Both the position numbers and the translations under genes were made by a program. Shown here piece by piece: positions 32,894 through 42,054 of a DNA stretch of 60,802 nt. This DNA comes from an uncultured Porphyromonadaceae bacterium (GTDB lineage Bacteria > Bacteroidota > Bacteroidia > Bacteroidales > Muribaculaceae), in assembly GCA_947174995.1 (NCBI GenBank), contig CAMWLC010000011.1, positions 1 through 60,802 of the forward strand, read 5' to 3'. Below the pieces are notes generated by a model. The model did not search any database. It was not told where the DNA came from and saw only the letters and a list, made by a program, of their open reading frames with translations. The first letter of the stretch is position 1. Each line of letters begins with the position of its first letter.

Positions 32894-33865
32894 ATGACAA
32901 AGGACTCAATTGATGCCGGAGTGCAGAGATACATCGACAATATCAAGGAGGTATGCAGGAGGCGCAATCCGCTGGTGGTTTCGCTCACCATCACATACAA
33001 TCACGAGAAGTATCTCCGCGACGCCCTTGAAAGCATAGTTATGCAACAGACGGATTTCCCGTTTGTGGCGATTGTGCATGACGACGCTTCCACCGACGGC
33101 ACGGCGGAGATACTCCGTGAATATGCCGAAAAGTATCCCGACATTATACTTCCTATTTTTGAGAGCGAGAATCAATACTCCAAAGGAAACGGACGCGTGG
33201 GAGCGGTGGTCAGACAGGCACGTGAGGCCACCGGAGCAAAGTATGTGACAATGTGCGAGGGGGATGACTATTGGACTGACCCGCTCAAACTGCAGAAGCA
33301 ACTGGATTTTATGGAATCCCATCCTGAGTATTCGATGGTTTTCGGAAATGCCATCGAGCATTGGCAGGATGGAAGCTCACCCGACAAGCAGTTTTCATCG
33401 GTTGAGTCGAGAGACTATACCGCTTTGGAAATGCTCGCCAACTGGATAGTGCCCACAGCTACGGTGATGTACAGAAGGGAGGAGATAGCGCGCGATATGA
33501 GACATATTGGACTGAGTGCCTCCGGTAAACTTCTTGCAGGAGACATATTGCTCTTTCTGTCATGTGCTGCGCATGGAAAAGTCAAGGGTATGAGCGATAT
33601 ATTCAGCGTATACAGGCGTCTTGACTCCGGAGTGGTCAGATCCATAATGGATAAACAGCCGTATCGGTTCATGATACATGAAATCACTTTGGCCAAGGCT
33701 TTTCCGGGCGATGTCAGAAAGTTGCTTAAAAGACGCATAGCCAATAGGATCATAACGGCGTGCAAGGAAGGGATGAAGAGTGGAAAAATCAACATGAAGT
33801 ATGTGGCAAGGGGATTGTGGTATGCCCCGATGACGACATTAAGACAGCTTGTGGAATACTTATGA
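32894..33865 (+). CDS. GT2-like glycosyltransferase
   Basis: 323 residues. GT-A fold: VVSLTITYNHEKYLRDALES at the nucleotide-binding start, IVHDDASTDGTAEILREY (DDxSxDGT motif, about 56-73), and CEGDDYWTDPLKLQKQLDF (about 117-135), where EGDDYW is the metal/acceptor motif of this subgroup. It adds a sugar to the growing repeat unit on the cytoplasmic face. Overlaps the following GT2 gene by four bases. Confidence 0.9.
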   Translation: MTKDSIDAGVQRYIDNIKEVCRRRNPLVVSLTITYNHEKYLRDALESIVMQQTDFPFVAIVHDDASTDGTAEILREYAEKYPDIILPIFESENQYSKGNGRVGAVVRQAREATGAKYVTMCEGDDYWTDPLKLQKQLDFMESHPEYSMVFGNAIEHWQDGSSPDKQFSSVESRDYTALEMLANWIVPTATVMYRREEIARDMRHIGLSASGKLLAGDILLFLSCAAHGKVKGMSDIFSVYRRLDSGVVRSIMDKQPYRFMIHEITLAKAFPGDVRKLLKRRIANRIITACKEGMKSGKINMKYVARGLWYAPMTTLRQLVEYL

Positions 33866-34803
33866 TCACCACGATAGTTCCCGTATATAATTCCGAGAAA
33901 TGGCTCCGCAGGTGTCTGGACAGTATTCTGAGCCAGACTTACGGAGACATTGAGGTTATATTGGTTGATGACGGTTCTACGGACGGTTCCCAGGCCATTT
34001 GCGATGAATATGTTGCTCAAGATTCACGCGTCCGGGTGATGCATCAGAAAAATCAGGGAGCTTTGAAGGCCCGGCTCAATGCGTTGCCCTTGGCAAGAGG
34101 AGAATGGGTATCCTTCATTGACAGCGATGACTGGCTGGAAAAGGATATGTATGAGCGTATGATGGGCGCAGCTGACGAGAAGACTGGAATAGTATGGTGT
34201 GATGTTACTAAAGACTTGCCTGAGGGCGGGGAAGAAGTGTGCGAATTCAATATTCCCGGGAATCCCGAGCTGTTGATAGAGAATCTTTTCAATGGCAGAC
34301 TGCCGGGGTGGATGCACCATAAACTCATCAGGAAATCATTGCTTACGGATCAGAAGGTGAATATGGAGGGGGTGTATCAGGTATTTGAAGACGTGGTCTG
34401 GACTCTACAGCTTCTGCTTCTTTCGCCCGAAGTGGCACATGTGGCGCGCCCCCTGTATCATTATAATCTTACTAATGATTCGGCGCTTACATCAGGCTCG
34501 CAGGCATCATTATACTTGAAGGCTTTTCCGAACATCGAGATAATGGATTCCATCCTTCGCAGAAGAGGTTTGATAGAAAAGTATGGTGATCCTTTCAGAA
34601 GATACCTTATGGAGAAGAAAATTGTGATTGCCAATGACAAGGGGCTTGGTTTCGCAAGGAAACTTTTTCCTCAGGCACATAAGCATATAGACGCCTATCC
34701 TTTTGAAGACCGAAAACTGAGAGTGGCTTACTGGCTCTGTTTCAATAGCGGAAGGATCGGTGAAATCCTGTATGACAAAATTCTCCATGGTCGGCATAGA
34801 TAG
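33862..34803 (+). CDS. GT2 glycosyltransferase
   Basis: 313 residues from ATG 33862 (MITTIVPVYNSEKWL); upstream in-frame codons overlap the preceding gene and are not used. ILVDDGSTDGSQAICDEY carries the DDGS motif; FIDSDDWLEKDMYERM carries the DxD metal site. A typical GT2 A-fold domain is followed by a helical C-terminus. Sugar specificity cannot be predicted. Tightly coupled to the preceding glycosyltransferase. Confidence 0.92.
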   Translation: MITTIVPVYNSEKWLRRCLDSILSQTYGDIEVILVDDGSTDGSQAICDEYVAQDSRVRVMHQKNQGALKARLNALPLARGEWVSFIDSDDWLEKDMYERMMGAADEKTGIVWCDVTKDLPEGGEEVCEFNIPGNPELLIENLFNGRLPGWMHHKLIRKSLLTDQKVNMEGVYQVFEDVVWTLQLLLLSPEVAHVARPLYHYNLTNDSALTSGSQASLYLKAFPNIEIMDSILRRRGLIEKYGDPFRRYLMEKKIVIANDKGLGFARKLFPQAHKHIDAYPFEDRKLRVAYWLCFNSGRIGEILYDKILHGRHR

Positions 34804-34827
34804 AGTCGTTTATGAAAGAATGAAGCC

Positions 34828-35922
34828 ATGAGTGAAAGCATCTGTTTCATATTGCCGCATCCGGCGGATGGCCCCACGGGGGGATACAAGGTGGTGTACG
34901 AGTATGCCAATCGGTTGGCTGCTGACGGCTTCCTGGTGGATATAGTCTATTCAGGTTCTATTTTCTGGAAACAGAAGACGTTGAGATTCAAACTGACATC
35001 ATGTATCCGATATGTGCAGCGGCGAATTAAGGGGTTTTCCTCTCGGGGATGGTTCCCGCTCGATAAGAGAGTTAAGGAACACTTCACTCTCTCGATGAAT
35101 TACCGTCATGTCCCCAAGGCTGATGTCTACGTGGCCACATCTCCGTACACCGCATGGTATCTGAATGAATATCCTGTCGCGGAAGACCGTAAATTCTATT
35201 TCATACAGGGATATGAAAACTGGGGTCCCGGTCTGAGGGCCATCCTGGAAGATACTTATCACTTTCCTCTCAGGAAAATCGTGATAGCGCGTTGGCTTCA
35301 GAAAATGCTTGAGGAGAGGTACGGGGAGAAGAGTGTGGTGGTGCCCAATGGGTTTGATTTTGACAGGTTTTCACTTACAACTCCCATCAATGATCGGGCC
35401 CCGTATTCCCTTTCCATGCTTTATCACAATATGGAGAGTAAAAGGTGTGCGGATGCCATGGAAGCGATACGGATTGTGAAAGAGAGATTTCCGCAGGTGA
35501 GGGTCAATGCTTTCGGCGTGCCGGAGAGGCCGGCGGATATGCCGGAGTGGTACACTTATTACCGCATGCCTGATGCGGAGGTGCATAACGCGCTTAACAA
35601 TGAATCAGCCATATTCGTGTCTGCCAGCGAGTCAGAGGGATGGGGATTAACCGTAGGAGAAGCTATGATTTGCGGGGAGGCAGTCTGCTGTACCGACAAC
35701 GACGGACACCGCGAGATGGCCATTGACGGTGAGACCGCACTGCTGTCTCCTGTACGTGATCCCCGGAGTTTGGCCGACAACATCATCCGGCTTATCGAAG
35801 ACGATACGTTGCGTATCCGCATAGCCGAGCGCGGACGGGATTACATTCAGAAGTTCAGATGGGATGAGTCATATAAGCGATTCAGAAGCCTACTGACCGG
35901 TGAAATATCCATGGAAAAATGA
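34828..35922 (+). CDS. GT4 glycosyltransferase
   Basis: 364 residues, GT-B fold. The N-domain opens ICFILPHPADGPTGGYKVVY (glycine-rich acceptor loop). The C-domain shows VVVPNGFDFDRFSL, then FVSASESEGWGLTVGEAMIC (about 267-286) with the ExxGLT(V)xE motif of family 4. It transfers a sugar from a nucleotide donor to the lipid-linked repeat unit. Stop overlaps the next gene's start by four bases. Confidence 0.9.
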   Translation: MSESICFILPHPADGPTGGYKVVYEYANRLAADGFLVDIVYSGSIFWKQKTLRFKLTSCIRYVQRRIKGFSSRGWFPLDKRVKEHFTLSMNYRHVPKADVYVATSPYTAWYLNEYPVAEDRKFYFIQGYENWGPGLRAILEDTYHFPLRKIVIARWLQKMLEERYGEKSVVVPNGFDFDRFSLTTPINDRAPYSLSMLYHNMESKRCADAMEAIRIVKERFPQVRVNAFGVPERPADMPEWYTYYRMPDAEVHNALNNESAIFVSASESEGWGLTVGEAMICGEAVCCTDNDGHREMAIDGETALLSPVRDPRSLADNIIRLIEDDTLRIRIAERGRDYIQKFRWDESYKRFRSLLTGEISMEK

Positions 35923-37796
35923 AATTAGCGACATTCGACATATTTGACACCACACTCGTCAGGAAATGCGGGGCCCCCGCGACGGTGTTTGAGCTGGCCG
36001 CCCGGAGATTATGGCCCGATGACAGCATGAGAAGATGCGAGTTTGTCAATCTCAGGGTGCAGAACGCTGCAAAGGGAGGGCGAAATGTCACTTTGACTGA
36101 TATATATGCTGCCGGGGGTATGGAGTCTTTTAATGAATATTCCACGGCTGAGCTTGCAGAGGCCGAAATGGCAGTGGAGAGTGAGATGCTCACTGTCAAT
36201 CCCATGATTAAAGAGAAAATCGCAGAGCTCCGCCGGGAGGGATGGACCATCAAGTTCCTTAGCGACATGTATCTTCCGTCGGATTTCCTGAGCGAGATGC
36301 TGGTACGCGAGGGGTGCCTGGTGTCAGGAGAGGAGGTGATAGTGTCTTGCGAATGGGGAGGTCGCAAGGATGACGGGTCGCTTTACCGCAAGGTGCGTGA
36401 ACGTTATAATCCCCGGGAATGGATTCATTTCGGCGACAACGCCCGGAGTGATGTGGACATGGCACGCCGAGTCGGTGTGAAGGCTGAGAAAGTTCAGACC
36501 CCGTTCTCTCCGATAGAGAGGAAACTCATAGCAATGGCTCCGTCGCGGCGTGACGGATGGCGATTAGGATTTCTCGCCGGAATTGCGCGGAGCGCGGCTG
36601 TAAGTCACGGTATGATTCCGGCGGCACGCCTCGCGGCTGACTATGTGGCGGCACTGTACGTGCCATACGTGGTGTGGCTTCTGCGTCAAGCACGCAAACG
36701 CGGGATAAAGCGCCTGCATTTCCTTTCGCGTGACGGTTATATCATGATGAAGATTGCCGAGGCCCTCGGAGTGCAGGATATAGAACTGAATTATCTCTTT
36801 GTGTCGCGCAAGGCCCTCATGCGGGCCTATCTCAAGGAGGACGGCGCACGGAGATTTGTAGAGATCACCGACAGACGTACCCTCGTGATGCAGTCGGTGG
36901 ATGAATTGCTGAAACGTCTTCAACTGAACCGCGGATCACTTGAAAAAGAATATGGAATAGCCTTCGATTACAACAAGATACTCACCCCGGCTCAGGAGAA
37001 GGATTTCCTTGACAAGATATTTTCCCATCCACGTTTCTCTCCCGAACTCTACCGCCGTTTTTCAGCGGACGCAGCACTGACCGAGACCTATCTGCGTCAG
37101 GAGGGCCTGGAGGAGGATGTGGCGCAGGCGATGGTGGATATAGGTTGGCTCGGCACATCGAGGCTTATGATCACCCGGATTACGGGAAGGAATATACCGA
37201 CCTTTTATGTGGGAGCGCGTGGAGATGTATATGGACGTGAATGCGGGGATTTCGAGACATATTTCGGAAGAAACGCTCTTGACACAAGAGCCACGGCCCT
37301 CATTGAAAATTATTTCTCGGCCTCTCCCTGGCCATCCACAACGGGATATGCACGCAAGGATGAAACCGGTGAAATAGTGCCCTGTTTCAAGGAGGGTGAA
37401 CAATATACGCAGACCGAAACAGTTAAGATAAATACGGAGGTATGCCGCGAAGTGGCGGAGAATCTGCGTCCCTATCTCGATATTCTTGACGACGACCTGC
37501 TGATGACGTGGGCCGCTGTGTCGCTTGACAGTATATCGAATATAAAAGAGGAGGTGAATCTGACGCCCCTGACCGTCAGTGCGGATTTCGACGGCGTACC
37601 GATGGCCCGCAGACTCAGCCCCGTTCAGTTAGCCAACATGGCATTGACCGGAGCGCGATACACGGCTTTCGACCGTGCAAGCGTGGAATTGAGCCTCGGG
37701 CGGCGTATGGGCAGATGGCTCTGGAAACAGCATCTGCGCAGCGCGGGAATGAGAGAAAAGCTGTACAAAGGTTTGATAAGATTGAAAAACAGATGA
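35919..37796 (+). CDS. HAD-superfamily hydrolase-like protein (COG5610 type)
   Basis: 625 residues. The N-terminal HAD domain has motif I TFDIFDTTLVRK (Asp7 and Asp10), motif II FLSDMYLPSDFL (about 111-122) and motif III-like IHFGDNARSDVDMARRVGV (about 168-186). A long helical domain of unknown function follows, with RLHFLSRDGYIMMKIAEALG (about 266-285) and a second stretch DIGWLGTSRLMI. Proteins of this group occur in glycan clusters, sometimes fused to glycosyltransferases. Removing or transferring a phosphate from a sugar is plausible but unproven. It overlaps the genes on both sides. Confidence 0.82.
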   Translation: MKLATFDIFDTTLVRKCGAPATVFELAARRLWPDDSMRRCEFVNLRVQNAAKGGRNVTLTDIYAAGGMESFNEYSTAELAEAEMAVESEMLTVNPMIKEKIAELRREGWTIKFLSDMYLPSDFLSEMLVREGCLVSGEEVIVSCEWGGRKDDGSLYRKVRERYNPREWIHFGDNARSDVDMARRVGVKAEKVQTPFSPIERKLIAMAPSRRDGWRLGFLAGIARSAAVSHGMIPAARLAADYVAALYVPYVVWLLRQARKRGIKRLHFLSRDGYIMMKIAEALGVQDIELNYLFVSRKALMRAYLKEDGARRFVEITDRRTLVMQSVDELLKRLQLNRGSLEKEYGIAFDYNKILTPAQEKDFLDKIFSHPRFSPELYRRFSADAALTETYLRQEGLEEDVAQAMVDIGWLGTSRLMITRITGRNIPTFYVGARGDVYGRECGDFETYFGRNALDTRATALIENYFSASPWPSTTGYARKDETGEIVPCFKEGEQYTQTETVKINTEVCREVAENLRPYLDILDDDLLMTWAAVSLDSISNIKEEVNLTPLTVSADFDGVPMARRLSPVQLANMALTGARYTAFDRASVELSLGRRMGRWLWKQHLRSAGMREKLYKGLIRLKNR

Positions 37797-38665
37797 GAGT
37801 CGCCGCAATATTGCTTAATTACAATTCCGCCGACGACTGCCGCAAATGTGTCAGCACGCTAAGGACCCAGAAGGATGTGGAGCTGGAGGTCGTCATCGTG
37901 GACAATGCTTCCTGCACCCGAGAGGCGGAGGCGGTGAAAAGACTCTGTGCGGAGGAGGGGCTTACCTTCATTGACGCCGGGGAAAACAAGGGGTATAATG
38001 CCGGCAACAATGTCGGACTGCGCTATGCCGCCGAAAAGGGGTATCCCCTCGTGTTGGTGGCCAATCCCGATATGGAGTTCCCGGATACGGAGTATGTGTC
38101 CACGCTTGCTGATGAAATCATGAAGCGTCCGGATGTCGTGGCCATAGGGTCGGATGTGGTGACACCCCAGGGGGTGCACCAGAATCCGAAAGTGCGCGGC
38201 ACGGAGAGCTGGACCCACAGTTTCGCCTGGATTGGCGATCTGCTCAAAGGGAGGAACTTTGCCGGAAGCGGGCAGGGTAGTGTCCCTTCATGGGTGGACA
38301 ATCCCAAGGAGTCGCATTATTGCCGATGCCTGAACGGGTGCTGCCTTATGATACGCACTGATTTCCTGAAAGAGATAGGATTTTTCGACGAGCGTACTTT
38401 CCTTTACGGCGAGGAACCCATCTTCGGACGCCGTGTGGAGCTGGCAGGGAAGAGGATGTATTATTATGCGGGAGTGACGTGTGTTCACGACCACAAGAAG
38501 AGCCGCGAAGGGAGCCCGGAGTTCTGCAATCGACATTGGCGCCACAGCCAGATACTCTACATACGTCATTACAGCGGGCAGCCCTTCTACGGACGATGGC
38601 TGGCGGAACTGTCAAGCCGCACATATTTCTTTCTTCTCAATCTAAAGCATCGCCTGAAAAGATGA
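37793..38665 (+). CDS. GT2 (rhamnosyltransferase-like) glycosyltransferase
   Basis: 290 residues from ATG 37793 (MRVAAILLNYNSADD). VVIVDNASCTREAEAV and FIDAGENKGYNAGNNVGLRY are typical of the GT2 group containing rhamnosyltransferases; VLVANPDMEFP carries the NPD form of the metal motif, and FLYGEEPIFGRRVELAG is the usual acceptor loop. Since the locus makes dTDP-rhamnose, a rhamnosyl transfer is plausible (inference). Overlaps the HAD gene by four bases. Confidence 0.88.
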   Translation: MRVAAILLNYNSADDCRKCVSTLRTQKDVELEVVIVDNASCTREAEAVKRLCAEEGLTFIDAGENKGYNAGNNVGLRYAAEKGYPLVLVANPDMEFPDTEYVSTLADEIMKRPDVVAIGSDVVTPQGVHQNPKVRGTESWTHSFAWIGDLLKGRNFAGSGQGSVPSWVDNPKESHYCRCLNGCCLMIRTDFLKEIGFFDERTFLYGEEPIFGRRVELAGKRMYYYAGVTCVHDHKKSREGSPEFCNRHWRHSQILYIRHYSGQPFYGRWLAELSSRTYFFLLNLKHRLKR

Positions 38666-38692
38666 TGCCGGAATGTATGACCGATAATATAG

Positions 38693-39712
38693 ATGACTCT
38701 AAACAAGATCAATATAACGCGGGTAGTGAGAGATATAGTCGCGGACAACGCCGAGGTGTCGCTCCTGACGCGTGAGCAATCCAATGCCGTCAAGGGGCTG
38801 CTTATAGCCTTGGTGGTGTTGGGTCATAACAAATATGTCATGCAGGGAGGTATGAGCAATGTCTACCTCTACTCCTTTCATGTCTATGCCTTCTACTATC
38901 TTCCGTTTCTTTACGACTTCAGGAAAATGGCTTGGGGGGGGTTCTTCAGGAAAAACTTAGTGAGGCTCTATGTGCCTTACACGGTGTTCTTCCTGCTGGT
39001 CTGCGGAGTAGCCTTTACACAGCACCATCTCCCTGACCTCGGCACCGCAATATGGACCTACATTTGCGGGAGCCAATATAGTCTCAGCCGGAGTTTCGGG
39101 TTCGGCAGTTTCCTGTGGTTTCTTCCCACGATGCTCAGTGTATTGACTTACCGCCAGATATATTACCGTCTCGGCATCACAGGCCGCAGCCTCATGCTGG
39201 TGCTCTCTGGAGTGTGTTTGTGCGGATTTGCATATATGTGGGGATGGTATGTGACGCTGTGGTGGAAGTCCCCGTTCTGTCTTGCCGTAGGGCTTTCAAT
39301 GCTGCTCCCCGCCGTGTGTCTGCGGGCGGTGTGCCGCCACGTTTCGCCCAAGACGTTAGTGTTTCTTTTCTTCCTGCTGACCGTGGCGATTCTGATATTT
39401 TACCCCGTCAGGCTGGAGTATAATCTTACTTTTCTCACTATCAACCGCCTGATGTGTCCGGTGCTGATTTTCTCTCTCCTGCTTACACTCAGGGAGTATC
39501 TCGCGCAGAGCCGTATAGCTGTGGATCTTGGAGTGCAGTCCTTGGTGATATATCTCACGCATCAATTCATTTACAACGGATGCTATGCCGGCACGCTTCG
39601 TTTCATTCCCCACCCCGGAATATACGAGGGCCTGCTGATGTTTGTTGTGGCTTTGGGAGGAGGTTATCTTATATCTCTTTTTAAACCGATACGCTATGTC
39701 TTCCCGAAATAA
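38693..39712 (+). CDS. Membrane acyltransferase, family 3, carrying an 8-G tract (phase-ON)
   Basis: 339 residues, about ten membrane helices. N-terminal SNAVKGLLIALVVLGHNKYV carries the His of the first helix. YLYSFHVYAFYYLPFLYDFR and SFLWFLPTMLSVLTYRQIYY are typical of the acyltransferase-3 family (WecH/OafA-like). Codons 80-83 are TGG GGG GGG TTC, an uninterrupted run of eight G (38934-38941). The frame is intact, so the gene is ON in this sequence; one G more or less would truncate it shortly after. Predicted to O-acylate a sugar of the capsule. Overlaps the following acyltransferase gene by 17 bases. Confidence 0.87.
   Translation: MTLNKINITRVVRDIVADNAEVSLLTREQSNAVKGLLIALVVLGHNKYVMQGGMSNVYLYSFHVYAFYYLPFLYDFRKMAWGGFFRKNLVRLYVPYTVFFLLVCGVAFTQHHLPDLGTAIWTYICGSQYSLSRSFGFGSFLWFLPTMLSVLTYRQIYYRLGITGRSLMLVLSGVCLCGFAYMWGWYVTLWWKSPFCLAVGLSMLLPAVCLRAVCRHVSPKTLVFLFFLLTVAILIFYPVRLEYNLTFLTINRLMCPVLIFSLLLTLREYLAQSRIAVDLGVQSLVIYLTHQFIYNGCYAGTLRFIPHPGIYEGLLMFVVALGGGYLISLFKPIRYVFPK
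38934..38941. repeat. Poly-G(8) tract, candidate contingency locus
   Basis: Eight G in the acyltransferase coding region at codons 81-83. It matches the in-frame form expected for the tract in the ATP-grasp gene at 23.9 kb, and both encode Trp-Gly-Gly. Confidence 0.75.
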
Positions 39713-40760
39713 TAACGTTGTGCAGGTTAAGGAGAGAGCCGAGTATCTCGATTGTGTGAAGGGGGTGGCGATACTATGCATCACCCTGCTGCATTTCGAG
39801 AACGGGGTCATTCCGGTATGGCTTAATGTGTGGATAGGACTGTTCATGATCTCAACTTTCTATTTCACATCCGGATGGGTGTTCGGCCTGAAATCGCGTG
39901 TCGAATCTCCCAAAGAGCTATGGCGCAAAAGGCTCGTGCAGTTAGGTATGCCATATTTATGGTTCGGGGTGCTGATACTCCTGTTTGACCTTATATGGTG
40001 GGGTCTGGGGCAGATGTCAGCTCAGGAAATGGGGCGCGAGGTGTATAAGTTCGTCACGCTTCGCGGACTCGGCACATTATGGTTCCTTCCGGTGTTGTTT
40101 TTAGGTGAGCTTCTGTTCGTGTGGGTGAAACATTCACGCAGGCCATGGATCACGGGAAGTGTGCTGTTTATAGCCACATACATCATTTCCTATATTTACT
40201 ATGTCAGATGGAGGCCCATGCTTGAGGGAAATATCAACTATCAGCTCATTGACTCTCCAGTAAGACCTATAGTGATGGGACTTGCCGCTTGGCCTGTAAT
40301 CGGCCTCGGATACGGCATGTCAGTGTGGTTGGACGGGAGATTGAGATCTACACGCAAAGTTATAAGTGCTGTTGCCGGAGTAGTGGTGCTTCTGGTAAGC
40401 ATTTGGTTTGTGATCGCTCCCCCCTTCAATTTCTTTTATTTCAACAATCTTGTGAGCAACGTGTTGCCCGTAGCGGGATTCATAGGTGTGTTCGCATTGC
40501 TTTCCGGCACCTGGATCGGAAAATTCTTCAGTTATTGGGGACGTAATTCCCTGATACTGATGGCCACCCATTTCAGCATAACCATGGAGCTGTTAATGGC
40601 CTTCGATCTTTATGTTATGCACCACGAGAATTTCACAGGATGGCGCACGATAGTCTATTTCGCCGTAGCCGTGTTGCTGACATATCCGGTGGTGACACTT
40701 TTCAATAACCGTCTGAGCTTTATGCTTGGAAAAAAGAGAACAGACAGACATCATGTTTAA
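39696..40760 (+). CDS. Membrane acyltransferase, family 3
   Basis: 354 residues from ATG 39696 (MSSRNNNVVQV); the frame continues upstream inside the preceding gene. AEYLDCVKGVAILCITLLHF begins the first helix with its His; FYFTSGWVFGLKSR and LGTLWFLPVLFLGELLF follow the family pattern, and LILMATHFSITMEL has the late His. About ten helices. Likely O-acetyl or acyl transfer to the glycan at the inner membrane. It overlaps the polymerase-like gene by eight bases. Confidence 0.87.
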   Translation: MSSRNNNVVQVKERAEYLDCVKGVAILCITLLHFENGVIPVWLNVWIGLFMISTFYFTSGWVFGLKSRVESPKELWRKRLVQLGMPYLWFGVLILLFDLIWWGLGQMSAQEMGREVYKFVTLRGLGTLWFLPVLFLGELLFVWVKHSRRPWITGSVLFIATYIISYIYYVRWRPMLEGNINYQLIDSPVRPIVMGLAAWPVIGLGYGMSVWLDGRLRSTRKVISAVAGVVVLLVSIWFVIAPPFNFFYFNNLVSNVLPVAGFIGVFALLSGTWIGKFFSYWGRNSLILMATHFSITMELLMAFDLYVMHHENFTGWRTIVYFAVAVLLTYPVVTLFNNRLSFMLGKKRTDRHHV

Positions 40761-42054
40761 CAAGATACTGGCGCCTATATTCTCGGGGAGCCCACTGACT
40801 AAGTATGCCTCCCTACTGATAGTGCTGATGGTCATCACATGGCTTCCGCTGGAGGGACGTGTGGGATTCGGCATCATCAAACTCGGATGTCTCATATCGG
40901 GTGTGATAGTTTTGCTGATTTGGGCATTTGCGTTTTCCCGTGCCATGTTTATGGGTGTGCTGTATGTCGGGTGGCAGTTGTTTGTCGCCTCCCTTCATCC
41001 CGCCACTTTCCGATTCAGCACGATTGGTTTCTCCATAGGTTTGGTTTTCACATACGTGTGCTTCTATAATCTACTGTATGAGAGGCATGTCTTTACTGTG
41101 CGGAGGTTCATAATGCTGCTTAGATGGATAATGATGGCCTTCTTCGTGTTCTGTATTTTACAGCAGATATGTCTTGCCGTGGGAATCACTATCATGCCGG
41201 CAGTCAATCTGATTCAGGTGTTTGATCGTGGGATAGGGTGTAACTCGCTCTCGATGGAGCCGAGTACCTTCGCACGCACCATGCTGGTATGCTATTATGC
41301 TTATCTGAAATGCACTGAATATGTGCGCGGGGATGGTCCATGGAGTTTCAAGGACCTGTTCAACGTGGAACATCGCTGGGTGACGATCCGCTTTCTGTGG
41401 ATGATGTGCACCATGGGAAGCGGCACTGCTTTCGTCTGCCTGATTGCTCTCTCTCTCTATTTCGTGAGGAAGAACAACTGGTATTACATGCTTCCGATTT
41501 TGATAGGTATGTATGTATTCGTATTGCCAGAGATTGAAGATAAACAGTTGCAGCGGGCCACCAATACAATAGATGCTACCACAACGTTGAATCAGGAAGA
41601 GGTACAGGAGACCGATGGTTCCGCAGGAAGTCGAATCAGTCCCATGCTCAACTCTCTCAGTGTGGATCTGACTGATCCTGACACATGGTTCGGCCATGGA
41701 ATCGATTATACCGTGAACAACAATATGATTATTGAGCAGACGGCCACTCTGTTTGATGATTATGGATTGATATTCTATATTATCTCACTGGTGTTTGATT
41801 TCACCTGTGCATATAGGTTCTGGTCATTGGGGTGTGTCTTCATGTTTATGGGTATTGCGGGAGGTGCAGGCACAAACATCCATTACACATGGACCCTTAT
41901 GATGATCATGACCGGAATAAGATATTTCTATGACAACCGCTTTGATCTTGATCTTTCCGATGATGAGGAGGATGAGGACGAGGAAGAAGATACAGAAGAG
42001 GAGATAGAGAATGCCGAATATGCCCGGAAACTTGAGGCGGCAGTCCAATCTTGA
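40753..42054 (+). CDS. Wzy-like polysaccharide polymerase
   Basis: 433 residues from ATG 40753 (MFNKILAPIFSG). About ten membrane helices with one large loop (about 265-330, soluble and polar), the layout of O-antigen polymerases and ligases; GIGCNSLSMEPSTFARTMLV resembles the conserved EPS/RFA-type stretch seen in such proteins. It would link repeat units delivered by the flippase, under control of the Wzc-like protein. The C-terminus is a remarkable acidic tail (DLSDDEEDEDEEEDTEEEIE, about 400-420). Wzy proteins are poorly conserved, so the call rests on topology and context. Confidence 0.75.
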   Translation: MFNKILAPIFSGSPLTKYASLLIVLMVITWLPLEGRVGFGIIKLGCLISGVIVLLIWAFAFSRAMFMGVLYVGWQLFVASLHPATFRFSTIGFSIGLVFTYVCFYNLLYERHVFTVRRFIMLLRWIMMAFFVFCILQQICLAVGITIMPAVNLIQVFDRGIGCNSLSMEPSTFARTMLVCYYAYLKCTEYVRGDGPWSFKDLFNVEHRWVTIRFLWMMCTMGSGTAFVCLIALSLYFVRKNNWYYMLPILIGMYVFVLPEIEDKQLQRATNTIDATTTLNQEEVQETDGSAGSRISPMLNSLSVDLTDPDTWFGHGIDYTVNNNMIIEQTATLFDDYGLIFYIISLVFDFTCAYRFWSLGCVFMFMGIAGGAGTNIHYTWTLMMIMTGIRYFYDNRFDLDLSDDEEDEDEEEDTEEEIENAEYARKLEAAVQS

